Shown here piece after piece: positions 16,435-23,049 of a stretch of DNA of 23,196 bases. The stretch covers positions 1 through 23,196 of the IMG/VR virus record IMGVR_UViG_3300044638_003116. The stretch is one strand, 5' to 3'. How positions within the stretch are numbered: the stretch's first letter is position 1; each line of letters opens with the position of its first letter. The notes under the pieces are model-generated. The model was not told the DNA's origin. It did no database searches and saw only the letters and a list, made by a program, of their open reading frames with translations. The position numbers and the translations under genes are program-made. The DNA comes from a virus.

Positions 16435-16469
16435 TAGTGTGAAATGCACTTTCCCCCCAAACCGTTTAT

Positions 16470-17342
16470 TTAAGCATCATCCCATTCACCAACTAAATCT
16501 TCTAGTTTAGGTTCGGCAGTAACGGCTGCCTTCTTGGGTGCGGCTTTCTTTGGTTCTTCAACCTCGGCTTCTGCTTTTTCAACAGGTGCGCTTGCAACAG
16601 CTTTTGGCTTGTCTTTTACACCATCAGTTTGTGCCACGGTCATGGTAATTGCCGCAACAGCTTCAGGAGAATCTTTTAAACGCTGTACAGTAGCAAACTC
16701 TTCTTCTGTTACAGGACGTACAGGCTTAAAGATTAACTTAGGTGTAGGACTTGCTGTGTCAAACCGCATCTCGGTAATCACCCCCGTTATGGGTGTACCG
16801 TGATTTTTCAGATGACGAGCATATGCTTGTAGAGGGAGTCTACCTTTTTCTCCATCACCAAATACTGAGGTAGGTGGTAATACAAGTTGGTAGACTTCTT
16901 CTTTATCAACTTCGCCATCTAATACTACTGCTAAACGTTGTTGATAACGACAAGCACGGCTATCACCTTGACCGCTACCTTTGATGTTTTGGGGGCAAGT
17001 CAAGCAGGTGGCTGATTGCTTTTCTTTGACCTTATCATCAGGGCGTTGGCTGTCGGCTGACCAGCAAGTTGGGGACACGGTTTCACCTTCTACATAGGTT
17101 CCGGCATAAAACACACGTGAAACTTTTGGTGCGGCTTTAATAATAACCACACTCATGGAGCGTTCTTCCGATACACGGTACTCTTTACCGCCAATAAACT
17201 CACGGAATACACCACCTTTAATACTGATACGACGTGCGCCTAAACCACCTTCGCCTGTACCTGCTAAAGAATTAGTTGCATCATCAGCTGTACCTTTTAA
17301 ATAGGCAGGTAGACCGCCTTTGAATAGAGTTAAATCACTCAT
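16470..17342 (-). CDS. Candidate zinc-containing single-stranded DNA-binding protein (phage SSB-like)
   Basis: 290 aa. The ATG at 17342 has AGGAG seven bases upstream. Residues ~35-200 look beta-rich, as in an OB-fold. They contain four cysteines, C93, C113, C116 and C131 (C-x19-C-x2-C-x14-C, around 'CLTCPQNIKGSG..DSRACRY'), likely a zinc site comparable in principle to that of T4 gp32. Residues ~235-275 are a disordered Ala/Lys/Glu/Pro linker. The last residues, LEDLVGEWDDA, form a short acidic tail with an aromatic residue, a hallmark of bacterial and phage SSBs, whose tails recruit replication partners. Its place next to the primase-helicase supports the call. It would coat ssDNA at the phage fork. 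A different zinc protein of replication remains possible because overall similarity to a named SSB family was not checked. Confidence 0.65.
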   Translation of the reverse strand: MSDLTLFKGGLPAYLKGTADDATNSLAGTGEGGLGARRISIKGGVFREFIGGKEYRVSEERSMSVVIIKAAPKVSRVFYAGTYVEGETVSPTCWSADSQRPDDKVKEKQSATCLTCPQNIKGSGQGDSRACRYQQRLAVVLDGEVDKEEVYQLVLPPTSVFGDGEKGRLPLQAYARHLKNHGTPITGVITEMRFDTASPTPKLIFKPVRPVTEEEFATVQRLKDSPEAVAAITMTVAQTDGVKDKPKAVASAPVEKAEAEVEEPKKAAPKKAAVTAEPKLEDLVGEWDDA

Positions 17343-17353
17343 TTACATTCTCC

Positions 17354-17623
17354 TTAAATATCATCGTTAGGGTTAAAATTAAGAGCCATTTGGGCTTGGT
17401 CTTTTTGCTTGACCGTTAAACTCCCGTCAGCTTCTTCTCTTACAAGGTCTCCACCGTTTAGTTTCTTCAAAGCTTGTTCTACTTCAGAAATTTTAAAACG
17501 GTATACACCGCCAAGTTTCAAAGCAGGAATTAAACTTTGTCGAATCCATGCACGGACAGTAGACACCGATACAGAAAAATGTTTTGCAACATCTTCAATC
17601 GGGACAAACGTTTCTTCTACCAT
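17354..17623 (-). CDS. Excisionase/MerR-like helix-turn-helix DNA-binding protein
   Basis: 89 aa. The ATG at 17623 shares a base with the previous stop (TAATG) and has AAGGAG six bases upstream. Residues 5-55 (FVPIEDVAKHFSVSVSTVRA, then WIRQSLIPALKLGGVYRFKISEVEQAL) fit the winged HTH_17 pattern of excisionases and MerR-type proteins. In that pattern, 'V-a-x-h-f-x-V-S-x-x-T-V-r-x-W-I' is the helix-turn-helix and 'G-x-x-Y-R-F' is the wing. The last 30 residues are acidic and probably flexible. It could be a recombination directionality factor, but no integrase is visible, and in a replication operon it may equally act as a transcription regulator. The direct repeats at 18064-18090 in the promoter upstream are a candidate target (inference). 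Confidence 0.75.
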   Translation of the reverse strand: MVEETFVPIEDVAKHFSVSVSTVRAWIRQSLIPALKLGGVYRFKISEVEQALKKLNGGDLVREEADGSLTVKQKDQAQMALNFNPNDDI

Positions 17624-18033
17624 TAACTTCTCCTTATGGTTACTGAATACTCACTGTTGGCATTTAATCCGGCAGGAATTAATTCCGGATTTTCTTCTAA
17701 AAATGCTTTCATGTTGGTTTGATGAATCCGTTTTTCCAACAGTTCCGGCACACTATGTTCAAGAATAAACTTGTTCATAGATTCCCAGTCAGATGTTGCA
17801 TACGTAGTCCTTACGGTACGATAAACAACCCCTGCGCTAGTCTTTAAGCTTTCAGCCCCAATGTCCTTCATATGTTGAAGGATTGCCGATTTAACGGCTT
17901 TCATGTCAGAGTCAATCTTGTCGATTTTATCTTCCATTTCATGGGCAACTTCAGCTTTCTTTTCCCGCATTTTGATATAGATACGGGTGAGTTTTTCTAA
18001 AGGGATCTCTACCCCTGTCGTGTTTTCTGACAT
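17623..18033 (-). CDS. Coiled-coil phage protein of unknown function (Gp157-like architecture)
   Basis: 136 aa from the ATG at 18033. A GTG immediately upstream (18036) would add one residue, but AGGAG lies six bases from the ATG and only three from the GTG, so the ATG is preferred. Residues ~10-60 are a charged helix (LTRIYIKMREKKAEVAHEME, then DKIDKIDSDMKAVKSAILQH) likely to form a coiled coil. Residues ~60-136 form a mixed domain, GAESLKTSAGVVYRTVRTTY through NPELIPAGLNANSEYSVTIR. A long helix followed by a short strand region of the type 'K-t-x-x-G-x-x-Y...iP.G' resembles the general layout of the phage Gp157 family, but I am not certain of membership. It is the first gene after the internal promoter, ahead of the HTH protein and SSB. 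Confidence 0.6.
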   Translation of the reverse strand: MSENTTGVEIPLEKLTRIYIKMREKKAEVAHEMEDKIDKIDSDMKAVKSAILQHMKDIGAESLKTSAGVVYRTVRTTYATSDWESMNKFILEHSVPELLEKRIHQTNMKAFLEENPELIPAGLNANSEYSVTIRRS

Positions 18034-18063
18034 CACATTCTCCTGTTTAAAAACAATAACGGT

Positions 18064-18121
18064 TTGGTGTTATTCTCGCTATTGGTGTTACTACTATACT
18101 ACCAAACTTTATCTTAGTTAA
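18064..18121 (-). promoter_or_regulatory. Putative internal promoter with direct-repeat operator
   Basis: On the - strand, TTAACT (18121-18116) and TATAGT (18098-18093) are separated by 17 bases, matching the sigma-70 -35 box at 4/6 and the -10 box at 5/6. The 9-mer TTGGTGTTA occurs twice on the + strand, at 18064-18072 and 18082-18090, 18 bases apart, which would cover the start site and the early transcribed region. A 6-bp hairpin AATAAC/GTTATT (18055-18074) overlaps the downstream copy. The -35 box overlaps the last codon of the upstream helicase gene. The layout fits a repressible promoter for the genes from 18033 to 13316. Confidence 0.4.
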
Positions 18122-19652
18122 GTAAATCTTTGTAAAGTTCAACTAACTTTACATGATCTTTAATACGGTTGTCAAGCATTTTATATAGGTGTTTCTCCGC
18201 ATTTGAACCCTGTAATCTCACTACTGTAACTGGATGCCTCTGCCCTGCTCTATGCGCCCTTGCATTCGCTTGGGCATAAATCTCTAGGCTTGGGGTCGGT
18301 CCCCACCAAATAACCGTGTCAGCTGCCGTTAAAGTAACTCCATGAGCCGCTGCCTGTGGTTGAATAATAAGAATCCGTGGGTTAGGGGTTTCTTGAAATC
18401 GTTTAAATATATCGGCACGGTTGGATGCGGTTACGTCGCCACTAATAATCTCGGTTGTAAATCCGTCATCTTGTAACTTGTTGGAAAGAATTTTAATCGT
18501 GTGCTTAAACGGCACAAAGATTAAGGCTTTCTGCTTGGTCTCATCTAGTACTTCTCGCATTACCTTGTAGCGGTTCTTAATATCAAACTCTAAGGTCTCG
18601 CCCCCATCTGAGTAAACTGCGCCACAAGATATTTGTAGGAGTTTGTTTAATCCCACTGCAGCATTAACTGCGGTAATTTGTTCGCCAACTGTATGAACCA
18701 CAAGTTGTTTACGTAGAAGTTCGTAGTACTTTTTCTGTTGTGCGGTCAGTTCGACTTCACGGGTCACGTAAGTCATTTCAGGTAAGTCTAAGCATTCTTC
18801 CTTGGTAAATCGTATAGCAGGTTGTAATGCATTAAATACTATTTGATCTGAATTAGGACGGGGTATCCATTTAAACTGGGATATTTTATACATCACCATA
18901 TCTTTAAAACCACTAAAGAATCGAGGTACATTTTGTGGGTTTACAAGCTTGGCTAAACCGTAAGCATCTACTGGCGATTGAGCCGCAGGTGTTCCTGTCA
19001 ACATCCAAAGCCATGTGTCAGGCTTAAGTAATTTATTTAATGTTTTCCAACGAGTTGTTTGTGCGTTCTTGTAAGCGTTAGCCTCGTCAATAACAACCAA
19101 GTCAAATCCACCATTGGCAATTTCTTCTTGAACAATCTCTACTCCATCATAGTTAATGATAATGAACTCAGCATCGCTGTTGATTATTCTTGTCCGTTTA
19201 TCCTTGTTGCCATAAGCAATATCGACCGAACGATGCATGGCAAACTTAAATAGGTCTGCTCTCCATGCGCTATCCATAATAGATAATGGGCATATGACAA
19301 GCACACGCTTTATTTTTTTCATCTTCATTAAATAATCTGCTGCCCATATAACAGAACCTGTCTTACCTGTACCCTGCTCGTTGAGGCAGAAGGCACGGTG
19401 ATTTAAGGTTAAAAAAGACGAAGTAACTTTTTGATGGTCAAACGGTTTATGTAGTCCAGGCCAATCGTACTGTCCCATGATAGGTGATGGGATGTTTTTT
19501 ATTTGTAGGTTTTTAAGAACACGAATTTCATCTAAGCCCCATTTAACGGCGACTTGGTTTTCCCCGACCATCCTACTTTTGGATATTAAAGTTGTAACTT
19601 TATTTGGATTACGAAGATTTAATAAAAGAACTTTGTTGTCTATTATTTCCAT
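18114..19652 (-). CDS. SNF2-type superfamily 2 DNA helicase/translocase
   Basis: 512 aa. The ATG at 19652 follows the previous stop directly (TAAATG). The SF2 motifs appear in order: DHQKVTSSFL (Q-like, from 72), motif I NEQGTGKTG (91-99, K97), motif II DEAN (189-192), motif III LTGTP (218-222), then the second RecA-like domain with 'ALIFVPFKHTI' (~376), 'IISGDVTASNRADIFKRFQ' (motif IV/V area) and motif VI QANARAHRAGQ (461-471, arginine fingers R465 and R468). 'WWGPTPSLEIYAQANARAHR' is the signature spacing of SNF2-like proteins. It would translocate along duplex DNA and remodel protein-DNA complexes or forks. Motif II is DEAN in place of the common DEAH/DEAD. It is shorter than cellular SNF2 proteins and has no accessory domain. 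A role in replication or recombination follows from its operon position. Confidence 0.85.
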   Translation of the reverse strand: MEIIDNKVLLLNLRNPNKVTTLISKSRMVGENQVAVKWGLDEIRVLKNLQIKNIPSPIMGQYDWPGLHKPFDHQKVTSSFLTLNHRAFCLNEQGTGKTGSVIWAADYLMKMKKIKRVLVICPLSIMDSAWRADLFKFAMHRSVDIAYGNKDKRTRIINSDAEFIIINYDGVEIVQEEIANGGFDLVVIDEANAYKNAQTTRWKTLNKLLKPDTWLWMLTGTPAAQSPVDAYGLAKLVNPQNVPRFFSGFKDMVMYKISQFKWIPRPNSDQIVFNALQPAIRFTKEECLDLPEMTYVTREVELTAQQKKYYELLRKQLVVHTVGEQITAVNAAVGLNKLLQISCGAVYSDGGETLEFDIKNRYKVMREVLDETKQKALIFVPFKHTIKILSNKLQDDGFTTEIISGDVTASNRADIFKRFQETPNPRILIIQPQAAAHGVTLTAADTVIWWGPTPSLEIYAQANARAHRAGQRHPVTVVRLQGSNAEKHLYKMLDNRIKDHVKLVELYKDLLN

Positions 19653-19967
19653 TTATTTCTTTTTTCTCTCACGTTTGCTAGTTTCCGACACTAGGTTACT
19701 TTTTTTGTCCCTTTTAAAGGATCTATTCTTTGATGGTGTTGTTATGTAATATCCATCTTTATTTGTACCGCCTTTATCCATAGCTTTTTTATGGGCTACG
19801 TCTTTACCTTCACGAGCATCGGCTTTACCGTTACCGTTGTTATCAGGCATTTTTTTATCAACCGCACGTCTAGCACGTTGACGCTCCATGCGATTAGGAT
19901 GTTCGCTACGAGCCTTTTGTTGCTCGTATTCTTTAGTATATGGTCTTGGTTTGTTTACGTATGGCAT
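19653..19967 (-). CDS. HNH-like small basic protein (possible endonuclease)
   Basis: 104 aa, very rich in Lys and Arg. The ATG at 19967 abuts the previous stop (TAAATG) and has GGGAGA six bases upstream. The core KDVAHKKAMDKGGTN (from K55) and SKNRSFKR (from S79) match the layout of short phage HNH proteins: H59 as the H of 'D-x-x-H', GG and N69 in the loop, and N81/R82 at the end. The zinc cysteines of many HNH proteins are absent, which is common in this small subfamily. The segment D42 to E53 (DNNGNGKADARE) fits an EF-hand calcium loop (D1, N3, N5, G6, D9, E12). I recall related proteins with 'GKDVDHK' there. It may nick DNA for replication, packaging or recombination, or bind DNA without cutting. 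The activity is inferred. Confidence 0.5.
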   Translation of the reverse strand: MPYVNKPRPYTKEYEQQKARSEHPNRMERQRARRAVDKKMPDNNGNGKADAREGKDVAHKKAMDKGGTNKDGYYITTPSKNRSFKRDKKSNLVSETSKRERKKK

Positions 19968-20636
19968 TTAATTTCTCCCATTATGTGGGCACTCAAGAAC
20001 TAAACAATGCTTCTTGCAAAGCCCACTAGGACGAGGATTCCATACATTACTCTCGTACGAAAACTTCATCCTGTTGTATTCACTAATCCACTTATGCCAC
20101 ATCTTATCCTGATTTTCAGAAGAATACGAGTCCTTTATAAAGTTTTTAGACACGACAAAGAGTAACCCTGCTTTAACCTTTTTGACTTGAGGAAAGTGTT
20201 TGAATATGGCAAGAGCCATTAGTTCTAGCTGATCGGTATCGGCATACTTAGCAGACTTACCGGTCTTGTAATCTAACACCCGTGCCTCTTCCTCGTTAAT
20301 GACTAACAGGTCAGCAATACCCCGCCACCAAACTTTGGGGTCTTTAAACCCACATGGTTCAAGATCTTCAGTCAACCCAAATTCATACTCGCAATACTTA
20401 TCACCATTTAGTTGTTTTAGACTATCCAAGGCGCTTTTTACAAAATTAAACTGTGGGGGTAGTGGCACGTTATCCCGTACGTAATGTTCTGCTGCCGAAT
20501 GAAATTCTTTTCCGTAAATAATCGCATCCGTAGGGGGTTCTTTAACGTCTTTAACCACCCGCAAATGGTAGTACTTCTTGGGACATTGATCGTAAAGTTT
20601 AATACTTGAATACGACCACGAGGTTAGTTTATTCAT
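19968..20636 (-). CDS. Cas4/RecB-family PD-(D/E)XK exonuclease with four-cysteine (Fe-S type) cluster
   Basis: 222 aa from the ATG at 20636 (a GTG at 20639 is adjacent; neither has a good Shine-Dalgarno, so coupling to the overlapping upstream gene is likely). Motifs in order: SYSSIKLYDQCPKKYYH (residues 8-24), GKEFHSAAEHYV with H46, WWRGIADLLV with D109, VLDYKTGK with D122 and K124 (the PD-(D/E)XK core), and DQLELMAL with Q136 (motif QxxxY-like, without the Tyr). C18 together with C207, C211 and C216 reproduces the one-plus-three cysteine layout that binds a 4Fe-4S cluster in Cas4 and AddB. It probably digests DNA ends from ssDNA or dsDNA during phage recombination or end processing. The lack of cas genes or a CRISPR array argues against a CRISPR adaptation role. 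Confidence 0.8.
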   Translation of the reverse strand: MNKLTSWSYSSIKLYDQCPKKYYHLRVVKDVKEPPTDAIIYGKEFHSAAEHYVRDNVPLPPQFNFVKSALDSLKQLNGDKYCEYEFGLTEDLEPCGFKDPKVWWRGIADLLVINEEEARVLDYKTGKSAKYADTDQLELMALAIFKHFPQVKKVKAGLLFVVSKNFIKDSYSSENQDKMWHKWISEYNRMKFSYESNVWNPRPSGLCKKHCLVLECPHNGRN

Positions 20637-20871
20637 CACGTAATTTCAATAATTGTTGGGTTACTTCTACTGACATTTTTGATCCATTATGTTTATCGGG
20701 ATGACACAACATTATAAGCTTTGGTAGTAGTTGTTTAGGTATAGAGGGATTATAGTTTTTTTGTGGTTTAATTGTGCCGTTTTTATTAAATAAAAAACAC
20801 TTAATACATACTCGTTTCCAAGGTTGATCTTGATCAAACATATTTTTACATTGTGGGCATTCAATAAACAT
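20629..20871 (-). CDS. Zinc-ribbon/J-domain-like mini-protein
   Basis: 80 aa. The ATG at 20871 has a strong GGAGGAA six bases upstream, lying within the end of the previous gene. C5-P-Q-C8 and C22-I-K-C25 form a zinc ribbon of the rubredoxin/knuckle type. After a linker, PKLIMLCHPDKHNGS (from P50) contains the HPD signature (H57-P58-D59) with a following K-H, as in helix II-III of DnaJ J-domains, and then a single helix (VEVTQQLLKLRDE). The J-domain is truncated: only the HPD loop and flanking helices remain. It might recruit host DnaK to the replication complex or mimic a DnaJ fragment; zinc and DNA binding are also possible. The gene overlaps the nuclease start. The motifs are seen; the function is inferred. 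Confidence 0.65.
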   Translation of the reverse strand: MFIECPQCKNMFDQDQPWKRVCIKCFLFNKNGTIKPQKNYNPSIPKQLLPKLIMLCHPDKHNGSKMSVEVTQQLLKLRDE

Positions 20872-20874
20872 TTG

Positions 20875-21057
20875 CTATTCCTCCAATGGGATCCATGTTC
20901 TAACCGCACCACTCATTAATTTAATTTCTACTTGAGCATTTAAACAATGATCATATGCATCTTGAAACTTGTTTGCTACTAACGCATCATGCGCTTTACG
21001 AATCTCTTGCATAGCATGTAAATAAAAATCTGAATACTCCACCTTAACATTCCCCAT
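20875..21057 (-). CDS. Small helical protein of unknown function (60 aa)
   Basis: Its 5' end overlaps the end of the polymerase gene. Three in-frame starts exist: GTG 21081, ATG 21069 and ATG 21057. Only the last has a usable ribosome binding site (GGGA, six bases upstream), so 21057 is chosen, giving a protein that begins MGNVKVEYSDFYLHAMQEIR. It appears to be two helices (DFYLHAMQEIRKAHDALVAN and QDAYDHCLNAQVEIKLMSGA) followed by VRTWIPLEE. The layout resembles a single TPR-like or four-helix hairpin unit. It has no catalytic motif and one cysteine. The stop is three bases before the next start, and that gene's Shine-Dalgarno is inside this one. Probably a replication-accessory protein by context only. 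Confidence 0.6.
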   Translation of the reverse strand: MGNVKVEYSDFYLHAMQEIRKAHDALVANKFQDAYDHCLNAQVEIKLMSGAVRTWIPLEE

Positions 21058-22873
21058 AATTTTTCCCATACCCTGAATCACAATTAACAGGCAAGCCTTC
21101 AGCCCATGCAGGTGTCCACCGCATACACTCCTCTACATAAGCTTGAGCTTCTTCAGCTTCTTCCTCTTTGGCAATACAGGCAACCGCATCGTGTACGGTG
21201 AGTACGACGTTATATTTTTTTGAAATCTGTATCATCTGCTCACCAATAATGCAACGAGCAATAGCTTGACATACGTTCTCAATTACTTTACCACCATAAA
21301 TTTTATTCCAACCATACCGAGTTTTGTATTGATATTGAATACCTTTCTCATCTCGTAAAGTTATTAATCCGTCGTAACGTAATAACAAACCGCTTGGTAA
21401 TCGTATTGATCGTTCTTCTGGGACCAACGCAAGTACACCATTACGTCCTAAAGATGTTGTACTGTCCTTAGTCAAAGCCTCAAGGGCCACTTGAGCTTCT
21501 CGCCACAACCTAACTACATTCGGGTACGTTTCTCGATAAGTTTGGATAATGTGTCTAGCTTGATCCTCATTAACTTCTGTGCCAAACGTTTTGAGTTGGG
21601 CTTTGAATTTCTGCGCCCCCATGCCATAACCAGCCCCAAGGATTGTCGTCTTCCCGACGAAACGTTCTTCTGCAGTAATTTCGTTATTTTTCTTATTATA
21701 AATAGCCGATGCCATGATTCTGTATACGTCTTCTCCATTTTTAAATGCCTTTACTAAATCGTTCTGTTCTGATAACCATGCAAGTACCCGTGCTTCAATT
21801 TGACTAGAATCGGCATCAATGATGACGTATCCATCAGGCGGTTTAATTGCCTTCTTTAGCTTACCTGCATTGTCACCACGTGAAGGAAGGTTCTGAAGGT
21901 TCACGCTATCACTACCACCCCACCGTCCTGTATGCGCCGCATAATATTTTAGGGGCACTGGCATCAACCCTCGCTTTGAAATCCCAATAAATCTTTCAGT
22001 GCGAGTTTCTTCAAGTGTTGATTTTGTACCAAGGCGAGCTGCTACCAACGCTTGTACTCTCACGTCAGGATGTTCAGCCAAAGCTTTAAACTCTTCATCA
22101 TTCTTAGCCAAAGCAAAAGTTTCTTTACCTGTTGTTGGGCTAATCTTCATGGGCGGTTCTACCCCTAAAGACTTAAGCAGTTCGGCAAACTTTGGATTAC
22201 TAGCAAGTTCTTCTTTGTCTACTTCGGCTACGCTAAGAAGTTCGGCTTTCTTTGCTTTGATGTCTACAAGATGCATCTCTAATAAATTTAAGTCAAGATC
22301 CAACTTAGGTTGAACAAACATACGCACAGTCAAATCAATCAATTTCATTTCTGTTTTGGGAAAACCTTTTTTGAGCATAGCATGGAATAATTTGTATGTA
22401 AGTTCCACGTCATTTATACAATAGTCGCCATATTTATCAAGATCTTCGGGTGAGAAATCTTCACGGTTTTTCCCGGAAGCAGCAATAACTTCATCACCCT
22501 TAACACCTAGTTTGTATCTTTCAGCTAAAGCACCTAAACTAGCTCCAACCTCAACACCATGTAAAGCTCTACCCATACATAAAGTATCTGCGTAGGCTTT
22601 AGGTTGTATATCAAATATTTCGTTAAGAATAAAGCCATCAAACATCATATTATGGGCAACTGCCATAGAGTCTGCCCAAGGGTAAGTCTTTAACCATTTT
22701 TTAATTTGTTCGTGTGTGCCACTACCCCATTCGGTTTCGCCATCGTTTACTTTAACCGCTACACCAATTACTTCAAAACGGTCACTACGCACGTACTCTT
22801 CTGTTGTCAGCTTTGATAGGCTGAAGGTAGACTTCTCATAGAAAGTTTCAAAGTCTATTGTTATCAGGTTCAC
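21044..22873 (-). CDS. Family A DNA polymerase with 3'-5' exonuclease domain
   Basis: 609 aa if it starts at GTG 22873, which overlaps the upstream stop (TAGTG) and has GGGAG six bases upstream; the ATG at 22879 is directly against that GGGAG and is less likely. Numbering is from the GTG. Exonuclease motifs: DFET (D7, E9), AHNMMFD (N75, D79), YCINDVE (Y151, D155). Polymerase motifs: A, IIDADSSQIEAR (D353, E360); B (O-helix), RFVGKTTILGAGYGMG (R404, K408, L412, Y416, G417); C, VHDAV (H561, D562). Aligned to E. coli Pol I, L412 takes the place of Phe762, and A563 takes the place of Glu883 in the usual HDE. There is no 5'-3' exonuclease domain, as usual for phage replicative Pol A. It is the replicative polymerase of this phage and heads the visible operon after two small ORFs. 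Confidence 0.93.
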   Translation of the reverse strand: MNLITIDFETFYEKSTFSLSKLTTEEYVRSDRFEVIGVAVKVNDGETEWGSGTHEQIKKWLKTYPWADSMAVAHNMMFDGFILNEIFDIQPKAYADTLCMGRALHGVEVGASLGALAERYKLGVKGDEVIAASGKNREDFSPEDLDKYGDYCINDVELTYKLFHAMLKKGFPKTEMKLIDLTVRMFVQPKLDLDLNLLEMHLVDIKAKKAELLSVAEVDKEELASNPKFAELLKSLGVEPPMKISPTTGKETFALAKNDEEFKALAEHPDVRVQALVAARLGTKSTLEETRTERFIGISKRGLMPVPLKYYAAHTGRWGGSDSVNLQNLPSRGDNAGKLKKAIKPPDGYVIIDADSSQIEARVLAWLSEQNDLVKAFKNGEDVYRIMASAIYNKKNNEITAEERFVGKTTILGAGYGMGAQKFKAQLKTFGTEVNEDQARHIIQTYRETYPNVVRLWREAQVALEALTKDSTTSLGRNGVLALVPEERSIRLPSGLLLRYDGLITLRDEKGIQYQYKTRYGWNKIYGGKVIENVCQAIARCIIGEQMIQISKKYNVVLTVHDAVACIAKEEEAEEAQAYVEECMRWTPAWAEGLPVNCDSGYGKNYGEC

Positions 22874-23049
22874 TAACATCTCCCGTCTATGTCTTCGTTG
22901 TCTCTTTTGTTTTGCTCTTCTAAATAATTTATGTAGTTAGCCACAACTCGTATCATCATGGTTAATCGTTTGCTTTCGTCTGAGGGTATACGCTCTGATA
23001 ATCTACCTATATTAAAAAAGGCTTCTTGGCACTCTGTTCTTAAACTCAT
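22873..23049 (-). CDS. Small protein upstream of DNA polymerase (58 aa)
   Basis: The ATG at 23049 has AGGAG seven bases upstream, so this is a real gene by start signal and position, though short. Its stop overlaps the polymerase GTG by one base (TAGTG), implying coupling. The sequence is helical and charged: MSLRTECQEAFFNIGRLSER, IPSDESKRLTMMIRVVANYI, then NYLEEQNKRDNEDIDGRC. Residues 25-46 look like a single amphipathic helix ending in acidic/polar residues. No family is recognised. It could be a polymerase accessory or leader-type coupling peptide. Confidence 0.55.
   Translation of the reverse strand: MSLRTECQEAFFNIGRLSERIPSDESKRLTMMIRVVANYINYLEEQNKRDNEDIDGRC

Noticed and set aside
19968-20636. 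CRISPR adaptation protein Cas4
   Set aside because: No cas1, cas2 or repeat-spacer array is present, and free-standing Cas4-like nucleases are common in phage replication operons.
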